A stretch of 64,000 bases of DNA, taken from an uncultured Prevotella sp. Lineage in GTDB: Bacteria > Bacteroidota > Bacteroidia > Bacteroidales > Bacteroidaceae. The position numbers and the translations under genes are program-made. Shown here piece after piece: positions 1 through 9,052 of this stretch. Under the pieces are notes generated by a model. The model saw only the letters and a list, made by a program, of their open reading frames with translations, did not search any database and had not been told where the DNA came from. Location: assembly GCA_946405145.1 (NCBI GenBank), contig CAMJGE010000001.1, positions 124,001 through 188,000 on the forward strand. The letters are read 5' to 3'. Position 1 is the first letter of the stretch; every line of letters starts with the position of its first letter.

Positions 1-425
1 TCACTGGGAAACTAGGATCTATGGACAGAAGTCTAAAAGGATGGAAGCCCCTTGATGGTGTTTTAGACACAACAGGCGTAGAATCAGAAGAATACCCATT
101 CCCAGTAGATCAGGAACGTGTAACCTTATTGGAAAGGTTCATCAAAGACTGTCAGCAAAAGAATATTCAGCTTTTAATGATTGTATCACCTATGTATGTC
201 TGTTCAAAGGAAGACGTTTTCAAAATTCCTAGAGAATTAGCAGCAAAGTACGATATCCCATTCATTGATCACTATAGAGATACTACGTTCGTAGGACATG
301 CAAAATTTTACTATGATTTTGGACATCTCAACAGAAAAGGTTCAGAAATCTACTCTGAGATAATCAGCAAAGAATTAAAAAAGAAAATTTCTACTCACCT
401 TGAATTTGCTCAACCATCTCAATAA
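1..425 (+). CDS. SGNH/GDSL-like hydrolase, C-terminal part (5' end outside window)
   Basis: The reading frame is open to the left edge, so only the last 140 or so codons are here; the ATG at 21 is probably internal. A strand-like stretch LLMIVSPMY is followed about 50 residues later by DFGHLNRKG, which resembles the Asp-x-x-His block that ends SGNH-fold esterases. Such proteins occur in polysaccharide clusters, where they add or remove acyl groups. The gene runs head-on into the VOC gene and overlaps its end by 35 bases. The nucleophile region is outside the window, so activity cannot be judged. Confidence 0.6.
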   Translation, partial: TGKLGSMDRSLKGWKPLDGVLDTTGVESEEYPFPVDQERVTLLERFIKDCQQKNIQLLMIVSPMYVCSKEDVFKIPRELAAKYDIPFIDHYRDTTFVGHAKFYYDFGHLNRKGSEIYSEIISKELKKKISTHLEFAQPSQ

Positions 426-801
426 GACCAATATCATTTTTCCAGAAGTAACAAATTAACCTATTGTCAAAAGCGGGAGCCTCAACAGGCGGAAACAATG
501 GTGTGAAACCCAATTCCACTAATTGTGTATAGGCTGCTTGTATATCAGGCACCATATAACAAGTATGATAAGGTGTTGTGCCTTTCTTTAGCATCTTGAG
601 CATTGTCTCGTTTTCCGGATATGGTTCCACCAATTCTATAGTTACCTCTCCCTCTTTTCTCAGGAAACAAATACGCGTTTTCTGGGTATCATCATTAACA
701 ACATCCTCTGCCACATATCCTAAAATAGAAAAAGATACTGCTGTCTTCTCGATATGCTTTGTCACATATCCGATATGCTCTATTTTACAATCAATGTTCA
801 T
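391..801 (-). CDS. VOC (glyoxalase/methylmalonyl-CoA epimerase-like) protein
   Basis: At 136 residues this has the size of a single vicinal-oxygen-chelate subunit with two beta-alpha-beta-beta-beta modules. The N-terminal IEHIGYVTKHIEKT carries a candidate metal-binding His; EGEVTIELVEP ends the first module, and TPYHTCYMVPD plus GLIEMVEQ lie in the second. This pattern resembles methylmalonyl-CoA epimerases and glyoxalase-like proteins. The start overlaps the end of the FkbH-like gene by 4 bases, so the two are almost surely co-translated. That link suggests a role in making or editing the acyl-type group handled by FkbH rather than detoxification. The substrate is unknown. Confidence 0.7.
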   Translation of the reverse strand: MNIDCKIEHIGYVTKHIEKTAVSFSILGYVAEDVVNDDTQKTRICFLRKEGEVTIELVEPYPENETMLKMLKKGTTPYHTCYMVPDIQAAYTQLVELGFTPLFPPVEAPAFDNRLICYFWKNDIGLIEMVEQIQGE

Positions 802-2537
802 TTCACTTCTTTTTTAATAATGTAACACTCTCTTGGCGAATAACTCTCCAAATCCAAGATATATTGCGAACTTTCTGCAGAATGAATGGCAGAAAAACAT
901 AGATTAGGATAATGCTGCTCTACCATCTTATTCTTTGGAGTCGGAATATACTCTCCTATTATTCTTTTATAACCTTTCTCTTTTGCATACTCTACCATCG
1001 TATTCAACGTAAAGTTTTCCATACCACGTTTCAAAACACGACAACTCATAAACCATGTATCAACAAACAACGTCTCATCATCTTGTTTCTTCATAATGAC
1101 AACAGCAATAAGTCCGTTATCTCCAAACTTATCCTCCAACGTAAAACTCAGATCAACTACATCAGAATCCTTTGCCATTGACTCTATATCCTTTTCTGTA
1201 TATCTGACTGTCCTAAGATTGAACTGATTACTTCGCTGAGAAAGCTGTGCAATTCTGGGTGTATTGAATTTTGTAAAACCAGACACTGTAGAGATCATAT
1301 TCAAAGATTTCAGGAAATCAGCCTCATTAGTGAAGGTCTTTGATAGAGATACGCGCTTGGCTTCAACCTGATATTGTTTCGTACGGTCTTTGTCAGCATT
1401 ACTATAAGATGCTGTCTCAAACAGATTCAGTGAATACAAAAATTCCAAATACATAGCAGGGTCGTCAGGAAGCTCCGGTACCATAATTCCTGGAATATTT
1501 TCACGAACCATATTCCGTTCAAAAGGATTATCATCCAGGAATACCATAGAGTCAAAGCCAATATTCAAGATACTCTGAATAGTACGGATATTGTCAACTT
1601 TGGTCTCCCAATTTGCTTGGAATACAGCAATATCATCAAGTTTCAACACCATATCTGGATGCTTCTCAAAAGGTTCTTTTGCAGTATCTTCATTATTCTT
1701 GGAAGCCACACAGATGATGATACCACGCTGTTTCAGTTTCTTGACCCACATCTGGAATTCTGTGAAAGCCTTTCCAATGCCTAAGCCATGTCCCAATTCG
1801 ATGCCTTCTAAGCCATCATCACCTATCACTCCACCCCAAACCGTGTTATCCAAATCGAGAATCAGGCATTTCTTAAATTGGCCCTTGATAGCAGCAATAA
1901 TATCCACCACCCTTGAAGCAGCATACGGAAGTGCATTGACACTAAGCACCATTTCTGTTGTCATATAGACATTGGGGGCAAACATAAACTGCCTGCCATA
2001 CAAATTCTGCAAACCAGCTATATCACAAATAAACAGATTTGGGTATTGCCTGGCGAGATTCATCAATTCATAATTTAACTTACGTACCTGATATGAAAAG
2101 GAAGATACCACTTTATTAGCATAGCTACCAAACACAGTATCTTCTATCTCTGGATAATTGAAATAGATGATCTTCTTATTTGCAAAAGATGGATTCTCGC
2201 ATAAAGACAATATAAAAGACAGTCGGTCATCTGCTAACTGTTCCTGTTTCTCTATTGATAAGGAACTATGATATTCCCCCAACTTATGTGTTGACTGAAA
2301 TATAATCGTTATCTCTGCATCATATTCATACAACTCACTTGTCGGATCCATCAGTTGGCGTTCCACTTGATTATATTCTCCTTCATATATATCAAGTGAC
2401 AAGCCTCTATCAGCAGCTTCTCCCCTAATCGCTGTTACCAACAACTGGGTGGCAGTATCACCAAGTAAAGCCACTTTCATCTTAGGCACATTCTGTTCTT
2501 CTTTTGCCAACTTTTTTAATTCTCTAAAACTTTTCAT
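798..2537 (-). CDS. FkbH-like HAD-IIIC family protein
   Basis: This 579-residue protein has the three-part FkbH architecture: an N-terminal SGNH-like domain (LLGDTATQLL near residue 25), a HAD phosphatase-like core with DLDNTVWGG (Asp228 and Asp230 being the usual nucleophile and acid/base) and a GNAT-like C-terminal part. FkbH relatives load a glyceryl group from 1,3-bisphosphoglycerate onto a carrier protein, and others accompany glycan modification. I start at 2537 (MKSFRELKK) because the longer reading frame would run through the promoter and encode an atypical hydrophobic leader. It heads a two-gene unit with the VOC gene. No carrier protein gene is visible in the window. Confidence 0.85.
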   Translation of the reverse strand: MKSFRELKKLAKEEQNVPKMKVALLGDTATQLLVTAIRGEAADRGLSLDIYEGEYNQVERQLMDPTSELYEYDAEITIIFQSTHKLGEYHSSLSIEKQEQLADDRLSFILSLCENPSFANKKIIYFNYPEIEDTVFGSYANKVVSSFSYQVRKLNYELMNLARQYPNLFICDIAGLQNLYGRQFMFAPNVYMTTEMVLSVNALPYAASRVVDIIAAIKGQFKKCLILDLDNTVWGGVIGDDGLEGIELGHGLGIGKAFTEFQMWVKKLKQRGIIICVASKNNEDTAKEPFEKHPDMVLKLDDIAVFQANWETKVDNIRTIQSILNIGFDSMVFLDDNPFERNMVRENIPGIMVPELPDDPAMYLEFLYSLNLFETASYSNADKDRTKQYQVEAKRVSLSKTFTNEADFLKSLNMISTVSGFTKFNTPRIAQLSQRSNQFNLRTVRYTEKDIESMAKDSDVVDLSFTLEDKFGDNGLIAVVIMKKQDDETLFVDTWFMSCRVLKRGMENFTLNTMVEYAKEKGYKRIIGEYIPTPKNKMVEQHYPNLCFSAIHSAESSQYILDLESYSPRECYIIKKEVK

Positions 2538-2553
2538 TATATATAGTTTTGCT

Positions 2554-2562
2554 GCAAAAATA
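2554..2562 (-). promoter_or_regulatory. Bacteroidetes -7 box upstream of the fkbH-like gene
   Basis: On the minus strand the site reads TATTTTTGC, matching the TAnnTTTG consensus, and lies about 17 bases before the chosen ATG at 2537. It supports the shorter start. Confidence 0.6.
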
Positions 2563-2625
2563 CATAAAACAATCGGAAAAATAAAAAAATTGTCCAACAA
2601 AGTTTAAATTATTCTTCTTTTTTTG

Positions 2626-2634
2626 TACTTTTGC
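2626..2634 (+). promoter_or_regulatory. Bacteroidetes -7 box upstream of the SASA-type esterase gene
   Basis: TACTTTTGC lies about 22 bases before the ATG at 2657. It is back to back with the minus-strand promoter of the fkbH-like gene. Confidence 0.6.
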
Positions 2635-2656
2635 AGCATACTTCAAATATATTGAA

Positions 2657-3940
2657 ATGAAACACCTCTATAAACTATTCGTAATTATAGTTATTACCCT
2701 ATTGTGTTTATGCACCTATTTCCATATCAAGGGAAAGAATGCTGATTATGGTCACAAAGTCGTAATATGTATTCCTGTTTATGGTCAAAGCTATGCACTT
2801 GGCGAAGAAGCAACACGAATTACAGATTTCGACTCACTTTGCATCAGTTATAATGGCAGAATTGTTACAGAGCATTTAGACTATGGTTTCGGCTATTTTG
2901 ATCCTACCAGCAGATTGAAACAACATATTAAAAGACTTCTTCACTATGACAAACGTTCTTTTGAGTTGTCCATCTATGGTATGGCAGAATCTCTCGCTTC
3001 AAAGACTGGAGAAGACACTATTGTCTGTATCTTTCCTGGAGGACTCGGCATGCAGCCCATAAAAAAACTGATGAAAGGCTCTTTGCCTTACCATAAATTC
3101 TTAGAAGAAATAACCTGTGCTTATAAAGAAGCTCAAGAAAAAGGGTGGGATTTCAATATACCTGCGATTTGCTGGATGCAAGGAGAATCTGACATTGCCG
3201 ATTATCCAGAGACCGATTACAAGACTCTTTTGAAACAGATTTATTTAGATTTAAATATCGACATTAAAGAAATCACGCATCAATCAAATGACATCCGAAT
3301 AATCTGTTATCAATCAAATATTGTCACTAAAGGAACAAGATACAAACCTAACTTTTTCAGAGGTACAGAAGGCCAAACGCCACAAGCCCAAATGGAACTT
3401 ATAAGAGACGATTCTGTATTCTGGGCTAGTGGGCCAATGTATCCATATTCATACGTGGATGAGTCATTGCACCCTGATGGTGTTAGTCAAAAAAGATTTG
3501 GTTATCTTGTAGCTAGATCGGTTCTTAATCTGCTTCATCACGAGAAACGTTTTATAGGAGTAATACCTACAAATACAGAGATCAAAGATAACGAGATACG
3601 CTTACATTTTAATGTACCTTGTCCTCCCTTATGCTTTGACACAATTTCTGTAAGAAAAGCGAAGAATTATGGTTTCAATGTTATTAAAGAAGATAATACT
3701 GACATTATTTCTGAAGTAAATTTATCTGATAACACAATTATTATCAAATGTAAAGAATCTCCTATTGGATGCAAGATACGCTATGCCATAAATGGATGGT
3801 ATTCAAAAAACGGATGGCGAGTTGGACCAAGAGGAAATCTGCGGGACTCCCAGGGTGACAACCAAAAAGTCGAAATACAAGGTAGAACATATGCCCTACA
3901 TAATTGGTGTTACCAATTTGATTATTTGATTAGCAAATAA
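2657..3940 (+). CDS. Sialate O-acetylesterase-like (SASA/SGNH) carbohydrate esterase
   Basis: The 427-residue protein begins with a hydrophobic leader (about residues 8-24), so it should be exported or membrane-anchored. VYGQS places a likely catalytic Ser at 45, CWMQGESD at 173-179 is the block typical of the sialate O-acetylesterase (SASA) family, and DESLHPDG supplies Asp268 and His272 for the triad. The family removes O-acyl groups from sugars. A C-terminal beta-rich domain follows from about residue 300. It stands alone on the plus strand, and its stop is 5 bases from the stop of the convergent GT2 gene. A role in trimming acyl groups on the surface glycan is an inference from the neighbours. 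Confidence 0.75.
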   Translation: MKHLYKLFVIIVITLLCLCTYFHIKGKNADYGHKVVICIPVYGQSYALGEEATRITDFDSLCISYNGRIVTEHLDYGFGYFDPTSRLKQHIKRLLHYDKRSFELSIYGMAESLASKTGEDTIVCIFPGGLGMQPIKKLMKGSLPYHKFLEEITCAYKEAQEKGWDFNIPAICWMQGESDIADYPETDYKTLLKQIYLDLNIDIKEITHQSNDIRIICYQSNIVTKGTRYKPNFFRGTEGQTPQAQMELIRDDSVFWASGPMYPYSYVDESLHPDGVSQKRFGYLVARSVLNLLHHEKRFIGVIPTNTEIKDNEIRLHFNVPCPPLCFDTISVRKAKNYGFNVIKEDNTDIISEVNLSDNTIIIKCKESPIGCKIRYAINGWYSKNGWRVGPRGNLRDSQGDNQKVEIQGRTYALHNWCYQFDYLISK

Positions 3941-3945
3941 AAACA

Positions 3946-4797
3946 CTATTTATTCTTTACCAGATTATCTTCAGTGTCCTCGTAATGATCGGTCTTATGG
4001 AAAATACGTGTAAGGCCCTTCCCTTGGATTTTTACGTGTTCAATAAAACTTCTCCAAATGGACTGATTGCCAATAGTACCATAACCGGTAACTGGTCTGG
4101 CTTTACAGTTATAGAGAAAAGATATGTTACCGAATTTTTTTAAAGATAGAGCTAATGACCCATCTTCTCCTCTACGTATATCAGTTCTTATCTTAACCTG
4201 TCGAGCATATTCAATTTTAAAAGCGAAAACCATCCCTCTTACACATAACTCTGGTCGATTAAAGTGTTGAACATATAAAAACATATCGCGTATTAATTCA
4301 TAAACATGTAATCCAATCTTCGAATGATTGTTATCTGGAAAGAAACTCCAAAATGAACTAACACAGGACACATTACTCTGTGTCAACTTTTTCATCATAA
4401 GATTGATGTATTGAGGAGGATAACAAGTGTCTGCATCAATGCAAAAATAGTATTTTCCTTTTGCGTAGTTTAAACCACACTGGCGGGCAAATCCAGGACT
4501 TTGTCTAGATTCATTATAATATGGGAGACCAAGCGAATTAAAGACATCCTCAGTTCTGTCTTTTGAGTTATTGTTAACTCCAAGCAATTCCAATGGATAG
4601 TCAGAGCACATTTCTGATAATGACCATAAACATGATGTCAACCTACGTTCTTCATTATATGCAATAACAACAATGCTCACTAAAGGACTATCACTCTGCA
4701 TTGCAGCCAAACGCTCACGAGTGCCATCAATAATCTCTTGAGGAACTTCACTAAATGGTTTTCCGTATATACTGAGATATTTTTCGTACCAAGCCAT
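3946..4797 (-). CDS. Glycosyltransferase family 2
   Basis: This 283-residue GT-A enzyme has the GT2 start VSIVVIAYNEE near residue 40, the nucleotide-sugar region NNNSKDRTED, and a DAD metal-binding motif in YYFCIDADTCYP. A later RRGEDGSLAL fits the acidic region that positions the catalytic base. An N-terminal extension of about 38 residues precedes the fold. It is the last gene of a six-gene minus-strand glycosyltransferase run that starts near 10206. It should transfer a sugar to a lipid-linked or growing glycan at the cytoplasmic face; donor and acceptor cannot be read from the sequence. Confidence 0.85.
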   Translation of the reverse strand: MAWYEKYLSIYGKPFSEVPQEIIDGTRERLAAMQSDSPLVSIVVIAYNEERRLTSCLWSLSEMCSDYPLELLGVNNNSKDRTEDVFNSLGLPYYNESRQSPGFARQCGLNYAKGKYYFCIDADTCYPPQYINLMMKKLTQSNVSCVSSFWSFFPDNNHSKIGLHVYELIRDMFLYVQHFNRPELCVRGMVFAFKIEYARQVKIRTDIRRGEDGSLALSLKKFGNISFLYNCKARPVTGYGTIGNQSIWRSFIEHVKIQGKGLTRIFHKTDHYEDTEDNLVKNK

Positions 4798-4819
4798 AAC
4801 TTAAACTTAACTATAATGA

Positions 4820-5938
4820 TTAAACAATAAGACTTTCAAAAAGATTAATCCATTGGGGAATTATTTTATCTTTAGTATAACGTTGAGCGGAAAGGATAGC
4901 ATTCTGCCCCATCTCTTTTCTCAAGGTTTTATTTTCCATCAGCAGACATAGATGATTTGCAAAAGCCTCAACATCATAGCAATCAATCAGGAAGCCATTT
5001 TTACCATTCGTAATGATATTAGATGGGCCATAAGGGCAATCAAAGGCTACCACAGGAATACCACAACTCATAGCCTCTGGCATCACTAAGCCAAACGGCT
5101 CATAGACCGATGTCAGAACGAGAATGGAGCTTTCTTTGTATTTATCCAAGATATCTAATGTCTGAGGATGAGGATAGACATTTTTCCCTTGTGGTATCAT
5201 ATTATGATTCTCTGGCAAATCTGCGCCTTCACCATAGATATCCAATCGCCAATCGGGATGACGTTTCTCAACGATACACCAGATAGCATTCAGATACTGA
5301 TAACCTTTCTGCGAGTCCATTCTCCCAACAAAAATAACACGTTTCGCCTCACAATCGCTAAAGACATTGGTGTCATTCATTGTTACAATATTGGGAATAA
5401 CTGACACATTCGGGTTAATTGTTCTCCATTGTTCTGCATCTCCATGTGTCAATGCCACAATCCGGTCCACCTTACTTAAAGCTCTATTATGGAAATAGCG
5501 TTTGATTCGATTATAGAGTGTCATTTCCTGCATATGGAAAGGACGATCAAATGTTCCATGGCTCTCAACCACCAGAGGTATGTCGCCTTTGCACTCTACA
5601 ACAAAATCTGCAAATTCTGAAGCATTAGTGATTAGGATATCTGGCCTTTCTGCTTCCAGAAAGACTTTCATCTTATCTCGAAACAGTTTTACCAACTTTC
5701 TATATATCCAATAACGCCTCAGGCCTTTGTACTGATATTGTTGAGTAAAGCGTATGCCAAGGTCAATATGCTGTACCTTTTCATTAAGAGCGTAAGGAAT
5801 TTTATGATTCCCTTGGTCTGTCGTAACAAGACAAACTTCATAACCAGGAATCTCAGCCAAAGCGTTCATCTTATCAGCCCAGACTCTTTCCAGTCCTCCC
5901 CAAACTGCAAATATTCTATTGACATATACCACTTTCAT
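4820..5938 (-). CDS. Glycosyltransferase family 4
   Basis: A GT-B retaining transferase of 372 residues. The N-terminal strand and glycine loop KVVYVNRIFAVWGGLERV is typical, VIFVGRMDSQKGYQYL opens the C-terminal Rossmann domain, and EPFGLVMPEAMSCG gives the E-x7-E donor-binding motif. I use 5938 rather than the upstream ATG at 5959 because the start then directly precedes the first beta strand, as in its paralogs at 6840 and 9049. The family transfers hexoses from nucleotide sugars. The shared YGPSNII-type loop after the E-x7-E motif marks it as a close paralog of those two. Confidence 0.88.
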   Translation of the reverse strand: MKVVYVNRIFAVWGGLERVWADKMNALAEIPGYEVCLVTTDQGNHKIPYALNEKVQHIDLGIRFTQQYQYKGLRRYWIYRKLVKLFRDKMKVFLEAERPDILITNASEFADFVVECKGDIPLVVESHGTFDRPFHMQEMTLYNRIKRYFHNRALSKVDRIVALTHGDAEQWRTINPNVSVIPNIVTMNDTNVFSDCEAKRVIFVGRMDSQKGYQYLNAIWCIVEKRHPDWRLDIYGEGADLPENHNMIPQGKNVYPHPQTLDILDKYKESSILVLTSVYEPFGLVMPEAMSCGIPVVAFDCPYGPSNIITNGKNGFLIDCYDVEAFANHLCLLMENKTLRKEMGQNAILSAQRYTKDKIIPQWINLFESLIV

Positions 5939-5955
5939 ATCACTAAATATAGTAA

Positions 5956-6843
5956 TCAATCAAAGATATGTTTAAGTTTTCTTAGAATATGACATAACAG
6001 TGCATGTCGATAACCAATTGCATCTACAACAATAACGTCCTTATACACATTAAAAGTATGGAATCCCAAATCTAGATCAGGATGCGGAGAGTAAATGCGC
6101 ATTAGTTCCTTAAAAAGCCATCGATTATCTTTATTAGACACCTCCTGCAATGATACTGCGTCACCATAAGATTTTATACATACTTGGGCTGGGCGAATAA
6201 TCATGCCTTTATATGTAAAAAGATTGCCTGCATTTCTAGACAAATTTTCTTCAAAACTGTAACTACAATCTTCAACATATTCATTTATGTCTTCATTCCA
6301 CACGTATATCCCTAACTCTTTTCCATTCGCATCAGGCAATTTTGTAGAAAACATTAGTTTCTGTCCAAATTTTTGAGTCGTAACAGAATCTGTCAATGGT
6401 AAATTACAAAGAATGCCACATTTTTCAAAACAGTCTTTATCCTTATTATACCTATAATTTTCCAATTTTCCTTTAACACTACTTTCTGGATGAATATAAA
6501 TATCCTCGCCATCACGTTCAATAGCAGGGAAACTCAAATGAGTCCCATCGTCTATCATTACCTTCAAGTCTTTAAGCCAGAAGGTCTTTCTATCTATAAC
6601 CAACTTGGAAATACGACCTCTTTGTATAGGATCATACCATTCTTCTACAAGAACGACCAAGTCTGATTCTGTCACGTCAAGTATAAATGGATCAGCAAAC
6701 CAACGATCATGATAGTTATGTCTCAACCAATTAACACGAATACGACTTCCTTCAATAACAGATTCCAAATTACCATCAACAAAACCTATATTGTATTTTG
6801 TGGCTTTAATATAATTGTTTATGCTATTTATCCAATTCATCAT
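5956..6843 (-). CDS. GINT1 N-terminal-like five-bladed propeller protein
   Basis: The 295-residue protein resembles the bacterial version of the N-terminal domain of glucosamine inositolphosphorylceramide transferase 1. Recognisable blocks are DRWFADPFIL, VVLVEEW followed by GRIS, HLSFPAIERDG, IYIHPESS, GNLFTYKGMIIRPAQVC and a final FHTFNVYKD. These repeat with propeller-like spacing. Bacterial members sit in polysaccharide clusters, often fused or next to transferases; their biochemical job is not settled. Here it is a separate gene between two GT4 genes, overlapping the upstream one by 4 bases, so it may bind glycan or assist a partner transferase. Confidence 0.7.
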   Translation of the reverse strand: MMNWINSINNYIKATKYNIGFVDGNLESVIEGSRIRVNWLRHNYHDRWFADPFILDVTESDLVVLVEEWYDPIQRGRISKLVIDRKTFWLKDLKVMIDDGTHLSFPAIERDGEDIYIHPESSVKGKLENYRYNKDKDCFEKCGILCNLPLTDSVTTQKFGQKLMFSTKLPDANGKELGIYVWNEDINEYVEDCSYSFEENLSRNAGNLFTYKGMIIRPAQVCIKSYGDAVSLQEVSNKDNRWLFKELMRIYSPHPDLDLGFHTFNVYKDVIVVDAIGYRHALLCHILRKLKHIFD

Positions 6844-7979
6844 AATGTCAAAGATTTAAATAGTTCATCCCATTGTTTCATCACCACATCCTCTGAAAAA
6901 CGAATGACATTTTTGCGAGCATTTGAACCAAGTTCTTTTCGAAGATCCACATTCTCTATCAGACAACAAATACCATCTGCAAGTGCCTGTGAGTTCAGAT
7001 ACTCAACAAGTATTCCATCCTCACCATTCCGAATAATGTTGCGAGGACCATGAGGACTATCAAAAGAAACACATGGAACACCACATGCCATTGCCTCTAC
7101 AATAACCAGAGAGAAACCTTCATATCGAGAACTCAACACACAAATCGAACTTTCTAGATACTTATCCATTATTTTTGATGTTGGCTCATGGAGGATAATA
7201 GTTCCCTCAAGATTCTTAACAGAAATCCACTTTACAACCTGATCATATAGTTCCCCTGATCCATAAACATTCAAGATCCAATCAGGATGTCTATGATGAA
7301 CAATTTCCCAGGCATCAATCAAATAATCATAACCTTTCGCATCATTATAACGTCCGACCATCAATACTTGTTTATTCTTTAGTGATGCAGATATAGAAGG
7401 AATCAGAGAAACTGGATTAGGTATTACATGAGTTTTGACTGTAGAACTCCAATCATTTGCATCCTCAGGAGTTAGCAAAACAAGAGCCTTTAAGTGAGAA
7501 ATATCACGTTCCATCTTCCATCTCAAAAATCTAGCTGCATATTTGTATATTCCACCTCGATATTCTAACATATGGAGGCTACGAAGATTTCGTTTGGTAG
7601 TATGTGCCTCACCTATTTTTATACTTTTATCATTAACATATGGCAATATACCAATACTACGTCCTAATGTTGTAATAGCTATATCTGCATTCTCTTTCCT
7701 TAGAACTGCAGACAATCTTTTTTTATATCGACTCATCAGCTTTAAATAAATCCACAGACGCCGTAGACTACCATGTCGGTATTGTTCATTGAAATCTAGT
7801 CCCATATCAATGTGTCTAACATTCGGATCTAATGGAAATGCCAACGGGCGTCCCATCTGTGATTCTGTGACAATCGTTACTTCATAACCATGTCGAACAA
7901 AATAGTTGGCCTTTTCAATGATAATTTTATCGGCCCCTCCCTTAATTGTTAGTTCTGAATATATATAAAGGATACGCAT
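6840..7979 (-). CDS. Glycosyltransferase family 4
   Basis: A 379-residue GT-B enzyme. RILYIYSELTIKGGADKI is the N-terminal strand and glycine loop, QVLMVGRYNDAKGYDYL starts the C-terminal domain, and EGFSLVIVEAMACG is the E-x7-E motif, followed by SPHGPRNIIRNGEDG. It is similar throughout to the GT4 proteins at 4820 and 9049, suggesting local duplication. The stop overlaps the start of the propeller gene by 4 bases. Sugar specificity is unknown. Confidence 0.88.
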   Translation of the reverse strand: MRILYIYSELTIKGGADKIIIEKANYFVRHGYEVTIVTESQMGRPLAFPLDPNVRHIDMGLDFNEQYRHGSLRRLWIYLKLMSRYKKRLSAVLRKENADIAITTLGRSIGILPYVNDKSIKIGEAHTTKRNLRSLHMLEYRGGIYKYAARFLRWKMERDISHLKALVLLTPEDANDWSSTVKTHVIPNPVSLIPSISASLKNKQVLMVGRYNDAKGYDYLIDAWEIVHHRHPDWILNVYGSGELYDQVVKWISVKNLEGTIILHEPTSKIMDKYLESSICVLSSRYEGFSLVIVEAMACGVPCVSFDSPHGPRNIIRNGEDGILVEYLNSQALADGICCLIENVDLRKELGSNARKNVIRFSEDVVMKQWDELFKSLTL

Positions 7980-8014
7980 ATCTTTAATACTTTTTGTAGA
8001 TGAAATAGAAATGT

Positions 8015-9052
8015 TTAAACTCGCTTAGAACGCAACAACAATAAAAAAAACCTAATTGATATAATGAAAAGAAATGAAGGCAAGTGTGCTATTACCCAAA
8101 GAGTCAAACATTGTATCCTTTTTTCCTTGAAGTGCACTAATTTTGAAAGACTCACAGGGTAACGCATATAATCACGTAACTCTTTGTATTCAATAGTATG
8201 TTCTATTTTATGGTTAAATTGTAAAACATAACACACAATATAAAAACTATTCATTTCCAAATTATAACATAGATATGGGAAATAGTTTTTATCACAATAA
8301 GACAGGGATTTTCCTTTAAGATAATCTATTGTTAACACATTTGCTTGTATCTCCTTTTTTTGGACAATTTCCCGATTTTGATATTGAGACAAAGATCCTG
8401 GACGACATAAATAAGAATATGTTATATCTGAAAGAAGCACAGCCCTGTTAACTTTCGGTACTAAATCATAAGTAAACGCCAAGTCTTCCCAATAGCTTGT
8501 ATTAAAGAAACGTAACTGGTTAGATCGGATTAAGTTAAGACTAAAAAGTGCATTACATACTGATATTCTAAAAGATGAATAATTTTTGAATGCATACATC
8601 GCCAATTCATCTGATCCCAGAAGCTGCAAGTCTGGATAGTGATTATGCTGTGTAGGCGAATGATGTACATTATCTACACGAATCCATGAACCATAAACAA
8701 CTTCTGCCTGACATTGACGAGCTGCTCTCACCATTTTTTCAATTGCATCAGGTTCTAATATATCATCTGAATCCAAGAAAAAGAGATATTCTCCTTGTGC
8801 TTGATCCAAGATAATGTTACGAGTTTTGCCAACCCCGAGGTTCTGTTTGTTGTATAGGATACGGATATCCTTACCTCTTGGATGCTCTTTCTGAAAACGC
8901 TCAACAATATTAATTGTGCCATCATTACCACAATCATCAACAATCAGATATTCTACACTTGCAAAAGTCTGAGAAAGAGCTGACTCCATCGTTCTCGCAA
9001 TGTAGTCAACAGCTTTGTATACTGGTATTCCTATTGTAACCTTGTAATTCAT
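8015..9052 (-). CDS. Glycosyltransferase family 2 with C-terminal membrane segment
   Basis: The 345-residue protein opens with VTIGIPVYKAVDYI, carries VDDCGNDGT in the nucleotide-binding loop and a DSDD metal site in YLFFLDSDDILEP, all standard for GT2. SYWEDLAFTYD provides an ED pair in the expected catalytic region. The C-terminal 25 residues (PSFLFIISIRFFLLLL) are strongly hydrophobic and probably anchor it to the inner membrane. It overlaps the upstream GT4 gene by 4 bases and is 35 bases from the next gene, consistent with one transcript. Confidence 0.87.
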   Translation of the reverse strand: MNYKVTIGIPVYKAVDYIARTMESALSQTFASVEYLIVDDCGNDGTINIVERFQKEHPRGKDIRILYNKQNLGVGKTRNIILDQAQGEYLFFLDSDDILEPDAIEKMVRAARQCQAEVVYGSWIRVDNVHHSPTQHNHYPDLQLLGSDELAMYAFKNYSSFRISVCNALFSLNLIRSNQLRFFNTSYWEDLAFTYDLVPKVNRAVLLSDITYSYLCRPGSLSQYQNREIVQKKEIQANVLTIDYLKGKSLSYCDKNYFPYLCYNLEMNSFYIVCYVLQFNHKIEHTIEYKELRDYMRYPVSLSKLVHFKEKRIQCLTLWVIAHLPSFLFIISIRFFLLLLRSKRV

